A DNA stretch of 64,000 nt from Limnohabitans sp. (GTDB taxonomy: Bacteria; Pseudomonadota; Gammaproteobacteria; Burkholderiales; Burkholderiaceae_C). Within the stretch, counting starts at the first letter, position 1. The number at the start of each line of letters is the position of its first letter. The notes under the pieces are model-generated. The model was given only the letters and a program-made list of their open reading frames with translations. It was not told the origin of the DNA and ran no database searches. The translations under genes and the position numbers were made by a program. Location: NCBI RefSeq assembly GCF_023910625.1, contig NZ_JAAVVW010000003.1, positions 868,001 through 932,000 of the forward strand. Direction: 5' to 3'. Shown piece after piece: positions 26,737 through 34,781 of this stretch.

Positions 26737-28044
26737 TCAGGCCGCGAGCTGTCCCATCGCCATGCGGCGACCGCGCTCCACGTTCACCGGCATCAAGAGC
26801 ATCAAGCCCAAGATGAACAACAGCGAGGTGGACCCGATCGCCAGGCGCTGGTTGCCGTCGCTCAGCCAGGTGATCAGGCCATACATCAAGGGCCCCAAAA
26901 TGCTGGCCAACCGGATCGCAAACGTCCACAGACCAAAAAACTCACCCAAGCGCTCGGGGGGCACCATCAAACCGGCCATGGCACGGCCCGAAGATTGGCT
27001 CGATCCCATGCAAAAACCGGCAATCCCCGCCGCCCACCAGAACATGGCCTTGTCGGTGGACAGCGCCGCAATGAAGCAAGTCGCCACCCAGCCCACCAAG
27101 GTCAGCGCCAGTGTCAGCTTGTGACCGATGCGGTCTTGCACATGCCCGAGCAACAAGGCCCCGCCGAAAGCGGCCAGGTTCAGCACAAAGATCAGCACCA
27201 TGGTTTCTTGGGGCTGAAAGCCGATGACCTGCTCCGCATAAATGGCCGCCAGCGTGATGGCCACCGCCACCCCGCCCTGGTAGGCCACTGCACAAGCAAG
27301 CAAACGGGTGAAGTCTTGGTACGGCTTCGCCTCGCGCAAGGTCTGGCGCAAGCCGCGCAAGCTTTGCATCACAGACACCACCGGGGCATTCGGTTTCGGC
27401 GGCGAGTGCTCGCGCAGCAAGGCAAAGGTCACCAAAGCCGCCGCGCCGTACATGGCCGCAGTGATCCACATCGTCACCGGCACGAACTGGCTGCCCGACT
27501 CCCCACGTGCCCGGGCCGCCAGCACATAAGCCAAACAAATGCCCAAAGTCAGCATGCCGCCGATGTAGCCCAAAGACCAGCCCCAGCCGCTCACGCGGCC
27601 CATGGCCTCTGATTTGGCCAATTCAGGCAAAAACGAGGCCGTGAGTGACTCGCCATAAGCAAAAAAAGCGTTGGACAGCACCAGGATGAACAAACCCAGC
27701 GCCACCTGACCCGGTCCGACCAGCGACAAGGCCGCCGTGCTGATCACGCACCCCGCCGTGACCCACATCAGCATGCGTTTTTTGCCGGCCACCCGATCGG
27801 CCCAAGCGCCCAAACCGGGCATGGTGAGCATCACAATCAGATAAGACAAGCTCAGGCCCGAGGTCCAGGCCAAGGTGGCCCAGTCGGCACCGTCGGCCAC
27901 ACCGCCCACAAAATAGGCGGCAAACACGGCCGTGATGACCACCGTGGAATAACCCGAATTGGCGAAGTCGTACATGGCCCAGCCCAAGACTTCGCGCAAG
28001 CGAACGCCCGGATTCAGCGAAGAACGAAGCAAGTCGAGTTTCAT
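26737..28044 (-). CDS. MFS transporter, UMF1/Atg22-like
   Basis: Membrane carrier of 435 residues with about 12 helices. The N-terminal LGWAMYDFANSGYSTVVITA is the hallmark of the UMF1/Atg22-like subfamily, linked in eukaryotes with vacuolar amino-acid efflux. Later blocks are PGLGAWADRVAGKKRMLMWV and GFCMGSSQSSGRAMAGLMVP. The ATG at 28044 with GGAG upstream is chosen over a TTG at 28056. It follows the 210-residue unknown protein by 12 bp and is probably co-transcribed. Confidence 0.85.
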   Translation of the reverse strand: MKLDLLRSSLNPGVRLREVLGWAMYDFANSGYSTVVITAVFAAYFVGGVADGADWATLAWTSGLSLSYLIVMLTMPGLGAWADRVAGKKRMLMWVTAGCVISTAALSLVGPGQVALGLFILVLSNAFFAYGESLTASFLPELAKSEAMGRVSGWGWSLGYIGGMLTLGICLAYVLAARARGESGSQFVPVTMWITAAMYGAAALVTFALLREHSPPKPNAPVVSVMQSLRGLRQTLREAKPYQDFTRLLACAVAYQGGVAVAITLAAIYAEQVIGFQPQETMVLIFVLNLAAFGGALLLGHVQDRIGHKLTLALTLVGWVATCFIAALSTDKAMFWWAAGIAGFCMGSSQSSGRAMAGLMVPPERLGEFFGLWTFAIRLASILGPLMYGLITWLSDGNQRLAIGSTSLLFILGLMLLMPVNVERGRRMAMGQLAA

Positions 28045-28056
28045 GGTGCTCTCCAA

Positions 28057-28689
28057 TCAGTGCAAATGCCTTGGGCGGCGTCCACCACCACTGCCGCCAT
28101 GTCCGCTTGACCCCCCCGAGCCACGCGGCGGTTTGCCAAGCTCCAGGGAGCTGACCAGGCTGTCAAAGCGCTGGCTGAACAGCTTGTCGATCTCGGTCAC
28201 CACGCCCGACAACTCGGCCCCGTCAAAGTGGCGCTCCATCATGTTGACCACATCGTGCACCAACAGGTCGCGCTGGGCCTGCATGATGGCGCCCGGATCA
28301 GGCCCCACAAACAGCATGACGAAATCGTCACGCGACTCAGACCCGGCTGCCTCGTCTTCTTCGTCAAAATCAGCGTCGTAAAACGTCACTTCGATCTGGG
28401 CACCAGCCGATGACAAATCATTGAGGTTCATGCACAAATCGTCCAGGACCATTCGAAAGTCCTCGTCGCCGCGCACGGTCCAGCACATGTTCAGTCTTTG
28501 AGCCTGGACATCAAAGCGGATACCAGGCTCTTCTTCGTAAAGACTCTCGGCGCCTTCATTCAGGCTGCGCGCTCCGGCGTAGTGCCAAAGCGGCTTGAGC
28601 GCTTCCTGTATCGCCTTGATGTCGGTGCCAGGCTTGATGGGTACATCACCGTGCACATGAATTTCAAGCGGTGCGTTGTGGTTTTTCAT
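28057..28689 (-). CDS. conserved hypothetical protein, acidic with Gly/His tail
   Basis: 210-residue soluble protein, not confidently recognised. It has a mixed alpha/beta N-terminal part (PLEIHVHGDVPIKPGTDIKA), an acidic centre (DADFDEEDEAAGSESRDDFV), a hydrophobic helix (LLVHDVVNMMERHFDG) and a disordered Gly/Ser/His/Arg tail (GGSSGHGGSGGGRRPRHLH). It may belong to a Comamonadaceae-type DUF (DUF6806 is a recollection, not checked). Directly upstream of the UMF1-type MFS gene and downstream of tRNA-Leu on the same strand. Confidence 0.65.
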   Translation of the reverse strand: MKNHNAPLEIHVHGDVPIKPGTDIKAIQEALKPLWHYAGARSLNEGAESLYEEEPGIRFDVQAQRLNMCWTVRGDEDFRMVLDDLCMNLNDLSSAGAQIEVTFYDADFDEEDEAAGSESRDDFVMLFVGPDPGAIMQAQRDLLVHDVVNMMERHFDGAELSGVVTEIDKLFSQRFDSLVSSLELGKPPRGSGGSSGHGGSGGGRRPRHLH

Positions 28690-28708
28690 GAGGGTTATTC
28701 AGTCTCGA

Positions 28709-28800
28709 TGGTGCCCCGGGCCGAAATCGAATCGGCACGCCCCTGTTACGGAAGCAACGGATTTTAAGTCCGGTGTGTCTACCAGTTTCACCACCGGGGC
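28709..28800 (-). tRNA. tRNA-Leu (anticodon UAA)
   Basis: Read on the minus strand, acceptor arms GCCCCGG and CCGGGGC pair, followed by A and an encoded CCA (28711-28709). The D arm contains AACTGGTAGAC. The anticodon loop CTTAAAA carries TAA, for UUA codons. A long variable arm (class II) is present between the anticodon stem and the T arm with GATTCGATTTC. All are features of tRNA-Leu. Confidence 0.95.
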
Positions 28801-28839
28801 AGAGGTCTTATTGTGCCTTGATAAAGCGTTGATTGAGCT

Positions 28840-29232
28840 TCAGTCGATGTGCAAATTCAGCATGGCCAAGGCAAACAAGCCCACCACGCTCAGATAGGCT
28901 GCAGACCACACCATGGTGCGCCATCTGGCTTTGTCGTTGACATAGAAAAACACATAGGCCACGCGCATCGCCACAAAAAACAAGGCCAGGGCATCGACGG
29001 TTGATGGATCCACACCAGTGAGCAAGGCCAAAATGACGCCAACAGCAAAGAAGGGAAATGCCTCAAAACAATTGGCCTGGGCCGCATTGGCGCGCGCCCG
29101 AAACCCGTTCTGTCGGGCCAGCCAGGCCCGAGGATCGCTGTTGTCATAGCCCTTAAAGCCCGACTTGGCCATGCCCGCACACACCACCGGCATGATGCCA
29201 GCCACCAACACGGCACCATAAGAAATCAACAT
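28840..29232 (-). CDS. MAPEG family membrane protein
   Basis: 130-residue protein with four hydrophobic helices, of the eicosanoid/glutathione (MAPEG) family. The diagnostic region is RARANAAQANCFEAFPFFAV (the usual RA..AQ.N..E.FP.F), followed by ALFFVAMRVAYVFFYVND. Bacterial MAPEG proteins have no firmly known substrate. The start MLISYGAVLVAG at 29232 is chosen over an extension to 29259. Confidence 0.88.
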   Translation of the reverse strand: MLISYGAVLVAGIMPVVCAGMAKSGFKGYDNSDPRAWLARQNGFRARANAAQANCFEAFPFFAVGVILALLTGVDPSTVDALALFFVAMRVAYVFFYVNDKARWRTMVWSAAYLSVVGLFALAMLNLHID

Positions 29233-29283
29233 TGTGCTCTCCTGGATCCCTGGCTGCACCCGAAAGCAGATGCCTCAGAAACC

Positions 29284-29314
29284 GAAAAAAAAGCCACTGA
29301 AACCTTCAGTGGCT
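29284..29314 (-). terminator. rho-independent terminator after small basic protein gene
   Basis: Arms AGCCACTGAA (29292-29301) and TTCAGTGGCT (29305-29314) pair perfectly around a three-base loop. On the minus strand they are followed by eight T. It lies 37 bp after the stop of the 56-residue gene and supports that this gene is transcribed. Confidence 0.88.
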
Positions 29315-29350
29315 GGGTGCTGACCCGGCAAAACACTGGGGGCACCGGCT

Positions 29351-29521
29351 TCAACCGCCTTTTTTGGAGCGCTTGCCGGGGTTCTTCTTGCTGCGCGTAG
29401 CCACACCACGCTCCAAGCTCACGCGCTGGCCACGTCCACCTGTGCGCAAGGATACGCCGGGTAATGTGGGCAGTGGTGGGGTGAATTTACGATCTGCTTC
29501 GGTGACGATTTTATTGCCCAT
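29351..29521 (-). CDS. small basic protein of unknown function (56 residues)
   Basis: 56-residue protein starting MGNKIVTEADRKFTPPLPTL and ending in a Lys/Arg/Gly tail (TRSKKNPGKRSKKGG). CCGGAG lies six bases before the ATG. A strong terminator follows at 29284-29314. The basic tail suggests RNA, ribosome or DNA contact. A longer open frame to 29833 exists but has no start signal. No family is recognised. Confidence 0.6.
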   Translation of the reverse strand: MGNKIVTEADRKFTPPLPTLPGVSLRTGGRGQRVSLERGVATRSKKNPGKRSKKGG

Positions 29522-29823
29522 CTGTGGCTCCGGATAAAAATACAAAACGATATTAAGCCACAAGAATGGGTCTGCAAGATTTCCGGGGCATGCAGAAACC
29601 ACCCAATTCAGACATGAACCGCGTTCAGGTCCAAACCGGGACAACTTACCCCATCTTGCCAGCCCACATCGACTGCTTTGGTGCATACGGTGTTGATCGC
29701 CCGGCAAATCATCGATCAAACGGTCACAGAGTTTCACCATACCAGCCCACAACTGTGACAATGAGCCAGGCAGCGCTCCATTGACTGAAACCCGGATTTC
29801 CCATTCACAACCACTTTTATGCC
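29522..29823. other. intergenic region between divergent small basic protein and FKBP genes
   Basis: About 300 bases without a supported gene. The half next to 29521 is AT-richer (GATAAAAATACAAAACGATATTAAGCC) and probably holds the minus-strand promoter. Nothing else was found. Confidence 0.5.
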
Positions 29824-30270
29824 ATGAAAACATTTTTCACATTCAGCCGCATTCTCGCCATGGGCCTTTTGACGGCACCCCCGACCTGGGCCTCCAACGC
29901 GGTCGTGGCGGCTGCAGCCATGGAGCCCGGAGCCCAGGTGCTGCCCTCGGGCGTGGTCTACAGAGCACTCAAGGAGGGCACCGGTATCAGCCCCAAAGCC
30001 AGCGACAGGGTCAGGGTGCATTACCGGGGGACACTGCCCGATGGCAAGGAATTCGACAGCTCTTTCAAACGCAATGAAGCCATTGAATTGCCTTTGAATC
30101 GGGTGATTCCCTGCTGGACCGAAGGGGTACAGATGATGAAAGTGGGCGGCACAGCCAAACTGACCTGCCCATCAGCCACGGCCTACGGCGAACGCGGTGC
30201 GGGTGGCGTCATTCCCCCCAATGCAACACTCCTGTTTCAAGTGGAACTCCTGGCCATCCAGGGAAAATGA
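29824..30270 (+). CDS. FKBP-type peptidyl-prolyl cis-trans isomerase, exported
   Basis: 148-residue periplasmic prolyl isomerase. It has a signal peptide (MKTFFTFSRILAMGLLTAPP, cleavage near WAS) and then one FKBP domain: DRVRVHYRGTLPDGKEFDSS, IPCWTEGVQMMKVGGTAKLT and GGVIPPNATLLFQVELL. Compared with classic FKBP the VI-P-W loop reads VIPCWTEG, as in FklB/FkpA types. It overlaps the cupin gene region by ATGA if the first Met is used there, so the two form a small operon. Confidence 0.92.
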   Translation: MKTFFTFSRILAMGLLTAPPTWASNAVVAAAAMEPGAQVLPSGVVYRALKEGTGISPKASDRVRVHYRGTLPDGKEFDSSFKRNEAIELPLNRVIPCWTEGVQMMKVGGTAKLTCPSATAYGERGAGGVIPPNATLLFQVELLAIQGK

Positions 30271-30284
30271 ACAGGAAGCTACCC

Positions 30285-30563
30285 ATGAATACCCCCACCC
30301 TGGAATCATTCACGGCCCAATCCATGGACGAAGGTTTTGACGAGATCATCGTGCGTAAATGGGCACCCCATTTGAAGCTGGACACCCACACCCACCCTTT
30401 TGATGTGAGCGCGTATGTGGTCCACGGGGAATATTGGTTGACTGTCGGCGACGACGTCAAACACCTCAAGGCGGGGGACTTTTTCAGGCTGGCCCGCAAC
30501 CTTGCCCACGCCGAACTGTATGGCCCGCAAGGTGCCACCGTCTGGGTGGCGCGGGCCAACTGA
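30285..30563 (+). CDS. cupin-domain protein
   Basis: 92-residue single cupin. The conserved motif 1 reads LDTHTHPFDVSAYVVHGEYW (two His and Glu as metal ligands) and motif 2 is FFRLARNLAHAELYG (His). A start at 30285 has AGGAAG eight bases upstream; an alternative ATG at 30267 would overlap the FKBP stop. It may bind a metal and act as a small sensor or isomerase; the substrate is unknown. Confidence 0.82.
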   Translation: MNTPTLESFTAQSMDEGFDEIIVRKWAPHLKLDTHTHPFDVSAYVVHGEYWLTVGDDVKHLKAGDFFRLARNLAHAELYGPQGATVWVARAN

Positions 30564-30602
30564 GGCCGCTCAGCCCAAGACGAGCCTGTGCAATTGTCCA
30601 CC

Positions 30603-31016
30603 TCAGGCCAAAGACTCGACCACTTCGGTCACGCTGCGGAAAGCGTCGATGGCGGATGGAAAACCACAGTAAACCGTGGCATGGAGCATCACCTCGCGCA
30701 GTTCCTCGGGGGTGGCACCGTTGTTGATCGCACCACGGACATGGGCTTTGAGCTCGTGTTGCTTGCCTTGGGCCGTCAACATGGCCACCGTGATCAGGCT
30801 TCGGGTCTTCATGTCCAGCCCTGGGCGCTGCCAGACATTGCCCCAGGCGTTGGCCGTGATGAACTCCTGCATGGGCAGGGTGTAGTCGGTGGCCGCTCCC
30901 AAAGCGCGGTCGACATATTCGGGCCCCATGACTTGGCTGCGGGTAATCAAGCCAGCTTGAAAGGCGGCGTCATCGGGGCGGGTGTCGCGGGCTATTTCGG
31001 TGGGTGTTTTGGACAT
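30603..31016 (-). CDS. carboxymuconolactone decarboxylase family protein (PcaC-like)
   Basis: 137-residue protein close to gamma-carboxymuconolactone decarboxylase: NAWGNVWQRPGLDMKTRSLI, LTAQGKQHELKAHVRGAINN, GATPEELREVMLHATVYCGF. PcaC decarboxylates 4-carboxymuconolactone in protocatechuate breakdown. No other pca genes are nearby, so the assignment to that step is uncertain. It is divergent from the AhpD-like peroxidase (57 bp between), another member of the same superfamily. Confidence 0.85.
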   Translation of the reverse strand: MSKTPTEIARDTRPDDAAFQAGLITRSQVMGPEYVDRALGAATDYTLPMQEFITANAWGNVWQRPGLDMKTRSLITVAMLTAQGKQHELKAHVRGAINNGATPEELREVMLHATVYCGFPSAIDAFRSVTEVVESLA

Positions 31017-31073
31017 GACAGACTCCTGAAAGAGGTCTGAGCATAATCAAAGCTCAACCGAGCTGGAGACACC

Positions 31074-31682
31074 ATGAGCACACCCGAGACCCCCCGCTAC
31101 CCTGTCCCTGACATCGAGGACCTGCCCGATGACATTCGCGCCAAAGTCCTGCAAGTACAGGAAAAAGCCGGTTTTGTGCCCCATGTTTTTTTGGCGTTTG
31201 CCCGCCGGCCCGCTGAGTGGCGCGCTTTCTTTGCCTACCACGACGCCCTGATGGTGCCCGAGTCGGTGGGGCGCGAGAGTGGCCTGACCAAAGGTGAGCG
31301 CGAGATGATCGTGACCACCACCAGCGCGGCCAACCACTGCCTGTATTGCGTGGTGGCACACGGCGCTATTTTGCGCATTTACGAAAAGAAACCCCTGGTG
31401 GCCGACCAAGTGGCCATCAACCACCGCAAGGCCGACATCTCGCCACGCCAACGCGCCATGCTGGACTTTGCACTCAAGGTCTGCAACCACTCCGACCAGG
31501 TGGAAGACGCCGACTTTGCCGCGCTGCACGCGCACGGTTTCAACGACGAAGACATTTGGGACATCGCGGCCATCACCGCGTTCTTTGGTCTGTCTAACCG
31601 CATGGCCAGCTTCAGCGGGATGATGCCCAACCCCGAGTTTTATTTGATGGGCCGCGCGCCCAAGGCCAAACCGACGGCTTGA
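31074..31682 (+). CDS. peroxidase-related protein, AhpD-like
   Basis: 202-residue protein of the alkylhydroperoxidase-D/carboxymuconolactone superfamily. The redox pair lies in NHCLYCVVAHGAILR (Cys89, Cys92, His96), preceded by the usual acid residues of LTKGEREMIVTTTSAANH. It could reduce peroxides with a thiol donor. The ATG follows CTGGAG. Its 3' end overlaps the convergent TetR gene by 43 bp. Confidence 0.85.
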   Translation: MSTPETPRYPVPDIEDLPDDIRAKVLQVQEKAGFVPHVFLAFARRPAEWRAFFAYHDALMVPESVGRESGLTKGEREMIVTTTSAANHCLYCVVAHGAILRIYEKKPLVADQVAINHRKADISPRQRAMLDFALKVCNHSDQVEDADFAALHAHGFNDEDIWDIAAITAFFGLSNRMASFSGMMPNPEFYLMGRAPKAKPTA

Positions 31683-32371
31683 AGCGCTTGCGGCCGGGCC
31701 AGCAAAGCCCAGGCCATTTGAACCAGGGCTTCTTCAAACGCGGGGCTGCTCAAGAGGGGTGACTTTTCCAGGCTGGCGCTGCGCAGTGTGCCAATGACCG
31801 AGCGGGTCAGCACAAACAGCTGCGCCGGGCTGGGTGTTTGCAGCGCGGGGTGGCCGATGCGCTCAAAAAAGATGGCCAGCCGGTCGGCCACCTGACGCAC
31901 GGCGCTGGCGGTTTCATCGGGCTTTTCCAGTGTCCAGCACAGGCGGATCAGGCTTTGGCTCAGGCCCTTGCCCGTGGCAAAGCCCCGCACCAAAATGCGG
32001 AGGGCCTGGCCCAGCAGCTCACGCCCGTCCAGATCACGCACATGCGGCAGGGTTTCCAGCTCGCTGAGGTATCGCCCCAGCTCTTGCAGCACCATCTCTT
32101 GGCCCCGCGCGGCCATGGCCCGCACCAACACTTCTTTGCTTGGGAAGTACTGGTACAGGGTGCCAATCGAAAAACCGGCCGCTGCCGCCACCTTGTTGGT
32201 GGTCAAACCGCCCTCGCCTTCCTTGTCCAAAATCTGAGCAGCGGCCTTGAACAAGGTTTGCATGGTCAGCTGCGCACGGGCCTGCGATGGCTGGCGACGC
32301 AGGCTGAGATCGGCCTGGGACTTGGCTTGCGGCTTGATGGCAGGTTTTGCATCGGGTTTGGCAGCGGGCAT
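31640..32371 (-). CDS. TetR/AcrR family transcriptional regulator
   Basis: 243-residue repressor-type regulator. The helix-turn-helix is TTNKVAAAAGFSIGTLYQYF within about residues 58-77, preceded by a low-complexity Ala/Lys/Pro tail of about 30 residues. The C-terminal half is helical and probably binds an acyl or hydrophobic ligand. It is divergent from the ferritin-like hydrolase gene at 32472 (100 bp apart), the likely target. The ATG at 32371 is supported only by position. Confidence 0.86.
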   Translation of the reverse strand: MPAAKPDAKPAIKPQAKSQADLSLRRQPSQARAQLTMQTLFKAAAQILDKEGEGGLTTNKVAAAAGFSIGTLYQYFPSKEVLVRAMAARGQEMVLQELGRYLSELETLPHVRDLDGRELLGQALRILVRGFATGKGLSQSLIRLCWTLEKPDETASAVRQVADRLAIFFERIGHPALQTPSPAQLFVLTRSVIGTLRSASLEKSPLLSSPAFEEALVQMAWALLARPQALQAVGLALGARPIK

Positions 32372-32471
32372 GAAAAGCCTTATTCAAAATGTGAGCAGAT
32401 AGCGAGTTGCAAGGTCTTTGCAAAACCTGAACAATGCTCAGATTCTGACCTATTTGACCAAGAGATCCACC

Positions 32472-33368
32472 ATGCCCCCCTCCCCCGCCGCCCCGACCGA
32501 GTTGACCGTGCGCCGATTGAGCGTGGACCTGAGCCAGGGTTTTTCGCGTCACTGGAATGGCGGCGATGCGTTTTTAACGGCCTATGCCAACGCCTTGTCC
32601 ATGAGCTTTCCGGTGGGCGAGCAGTCCTTTATTGATGCCGTCAAGGCCGGGGCCAAGCAGCTACCCGACACGCCTGAAAACGCCGAGCTCAAGGAAATTG
32701 CCAAGGGCTTTGTGGGCCAGGAGGCGACCCACCGCCACCTGCATGCGCTGTACAACGCGCACCTGGAAAAACAAGGCTTGGTCAACCACTGGGGGCCCCG
32801 CGCCGAGCAACGCCTGAAAAAAGGCCGCGACGAATTCTTCAGCAAAAGCGACAAGGGTTATCTGCACGAGCTGGCCATCACCGCCGCTTTCGAGCACTAC
32901 ACCTCGATTTTTGGCGACCAGACGTTGGACCGGATGGACCAAGCGGGTGACTGGTTTGCTGGCGCAGAAGACCCTCTCAAAACCTTGTGGCGTTGGCATG
33001 CGGCGGAAGAGTCCGAACACAAATGCGTTGCCTTTGACCTGTACCAGCGCCTGGGCGGCAACCACACCTGGCGCATGCGCTGGTTTTGGTTCGTGACGGT
33101 GCAGTTCAGCACCGACGTCTTCCGCCAAACCGTCAACAACCTCTGGCACGACAAGACACTGTTCAAGCCCTCCACCTGGTGGTCGGCCAGCAAGTTTTTG
33201 TTCGGCCGCCACGGCATGGTTTGGCGCGTGGCCAAGCCCATCTGGGCCTACACCCGCCAAGACTTTCACCCCATGCAAGTGGGCAGTGCCACCTTGTCAC
33301 AAGACTGGCTGCAAAGCCATGCTGACCAATGGCGTGCTGTGGGCGGCGCGGCTGCAATAACACCTTGA
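32472..33368 (+). CDS. metal-dependent hydrolase (PF10118-like), ferritin-like helices
   Basis: 298-residue protein of the predicted metal-dependent hydrolase family. Putative metal ligands are in KGFVGQEATHRHLHALYN (ExxH) and RWHAAEESEHKCVAFDLYQ (EExEH), with a third set in ITAAFEHYTSIFGD. That is a di-iron-type helical arrangement. The ATG at 32472 is chosen over an upstream in-frame start at 32418. Members are found near fatty-acid or sterol genes. It is divergent from the TetR gene and convergent with the thioesterase gene. Confidence 0.8.
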   Translation: MPPSPAAPTELTVRRLSVDLSQGFSRHWNGGDAFLTAYANALSMSFPVGEQSFIDAVKAGAKQLPDTPENAELKEIAKGFVGQEATHRHLHALYNAHLEKQGLVNHWGPRAEQRLKKGRDEFFSKSDKGYLHELAITAAFEHYTSIFGDQTLDRMDQAGDWFAGAEDPLKTLWRWHAAEESEHKCVAFDLYQRLGGNHTWRMRWFWFVTVQFSTDVFRQTVNNLWHDKTLFKPSTWWSASKFLFGRHGMVWRVAKPIWAYTRQDFHPMQVGSATLSQDWLQSHADQWRAVGGAAAITP

Positions 33369-33413
33369 GGCATTCGCGCCCGGGGGTGCGCTCCCACACA
33401 ACAGCAACAGCGC

Positions 33414-33836
33414 TCAGTCGCTGACCAAGGCCCTGACCCAGTCGGGGAGGGCCACCGCTTTTTGATTGGGAAAATTCACCCAAATGGTGGTCGCACCCCC
33501 GGCGGCAAACACCACGCCAGGCTGATCGGTGCGCTCCAGCGTGCACCAACTCTCAAACGTGGTTCGCCCCGGATCGCTCACAAACATCTTGGCCAGGATG
33601 CTGCCCGGGTATTCAAACTGTTGATAGAAGTTGCAAAACGCATTGACGATCACCGGTCCTTCGCCTTGCGGGTTGGGCATGAAGCCGATCTTGTCGAACC
33701 AGTCAATGCGGGTGCTTTCCAAGTACCGGAAATACACCGTGTTGTTGACGTGGCCCATGGCGTCCATGTCACCCCAGCGGATAGGAATGACCAACTCATT
33801 GACAAATTTTTTCCGCTCAGGGAGTTCCAGCTTCAT
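33414..33836 (-). CDS. acyl-CoA thioesterase (4-hydroxybenzoyl-CoA thioesterase fold)
   Basis: 140-residue hotdog protein. The motif RWGDMDAMGHVNNTVYFRYL contains the catalytic Asp and is typical for YbgC/FadM-like enzymes. DWFDKIGF and the strand FYQQFEYPGSI follow. The start MKLELPERKKFVNE at 33836 lies 10 bp after the stop of the SDR gene, so the two are one operon. Together they suggest an acyl-CoA oxidation or side-chain pathway. Confidence 0.88.
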   Translation of the reverse strand: MKLELPERKKFVNELVIPIRWGDMDAMGHVNNTVYFRYLESTRIDWFDKIGFMPNPQGEGPVIVNAFCNFYQQFEYPGSILAKMFVSDPGRTTFESWCTLERTDQPGVVFAAGGATTIWVNFPNQKAVALPDWVRALVSD

Positions 33837-33846
33837 GGCTTGGCCC

Positions 33847-34629
33847 TCAGACAGCAAAGCCGTCGTCAGCCGACACCACTGCGCCGTTGATGAAATGGCT
33901 CTGGTCGCTGGCCAGGAGCATCAGCAAAGCGTCCAGGTCTTGCGGCTGGCCGACACGCTTGCGCGGCAGCATGCTGATGAGCTTTTGGCCCTGCTCGGTT
34001 TGCCAGTGGTGGTGGTTGATCTCGGTGTCGATGTAGCCGGGGCAAATCGCGTTCACGTTGATGCCGAACTTGCCCCACTCCACCGCAAAGGCCTTGGTCA
34101 TCTGGATCACAGCGGCCTTGCTCATGCAGTACACGCCAATTTGTGGCAAGACTTTCAGGCCCGCCATCGAGGCGATGTTGATGACGCGCCCGCCTGTGAA
34201 ACTGCCCGGCGCAGCCCCCTTGGCGCGGGCCAGCATGCGTTTGCCCACCTCTTGCGCCACAAAAAATGCACCGCGCACATTGGTGTTCATGATGAAGTCG
34301 TAGTCTTCTTCGGTCACGTCCTGAATGCGCTGGGTGGTGCTCACGCCCGAGTTGTTCACCAAAATATCGATGCTGCCCATCTCAGTTTCGGCATGCGCCA
34401 CAGCCGCTGCAATGCTGTGGCGGTCGGTCACATCCATCTCGACCACATGGGCATCGCCCCCGGCGGCCTCGATTTCGGCCCTCAGGTCCTTGAGTTTTTC
34501 AATGCGGCGGCTGGCCAGTACCACGCCCGCGCCAGCCGCAGCCAGGGTTTTGGCAAATTGCGCACCCAAGCCCCCCGAAGCCCCAGTGACCAAGGCCACG
34601 CGACCCGACAAATCAATTTCATAAGCCAT
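33847..34629 (-). CDS. SDR family NAD(P)-dependent oxidoreductase
   Basis: 260-residue short-chain dehydrogenase. TGASGGLGAQFAKTLAAAG (about 15-33) binds the dinucleotide, LVNNSGVSTTQRIQDVTEED follows, and INIASMAGLKVLPQIGVYCM then SK provides Ser, Tyr and Lys. NVNAICPGYIDTEINHHHW is typical of beta-ketoacyl-type SDRs. The start at 34629 (MAYEIDLSGRVALVTG) is chosen over 34725. It is transcribed away from the ETF-QO gene. Confidence 0.9.
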   Translation of the reverse strand: MAYEIDLSGRVALVTGASGGLGAQFAKTLAAAGAGVVLASRRIEKLKDLRAEIEAAGGDAHVVEMDVTDRHSIAAAVAHAETEMGSIDILVNNSGVSTTQRIQDVTEEDYDFIMNTNVRGAFFVAQEVGKRMLARAKGAAPGSFTGGRVINIASMAGLKVLPQIGVYCMSKAAVIQMTKAFAVEWGKFGINVNAICPGYIDTEINHHHWQTEQGQKLISMLPRKRVGQPQDLDALLMLLASDQSHFINGAVVSADDGFAV

Positions 34630-34781
34630 GACATATTCCTCTCTAAAAGCCATCTTTTCAGCAGTAACCCACCCATGACACCATTGTGCGGGGGAACCCG
34701 TGCTCTGCCGCATAAAATGAGTCACAAGCCCGACACCCCGGTGCGTGGCAGCCCCATCCCCAACTTAGAACAGAGACTTTC

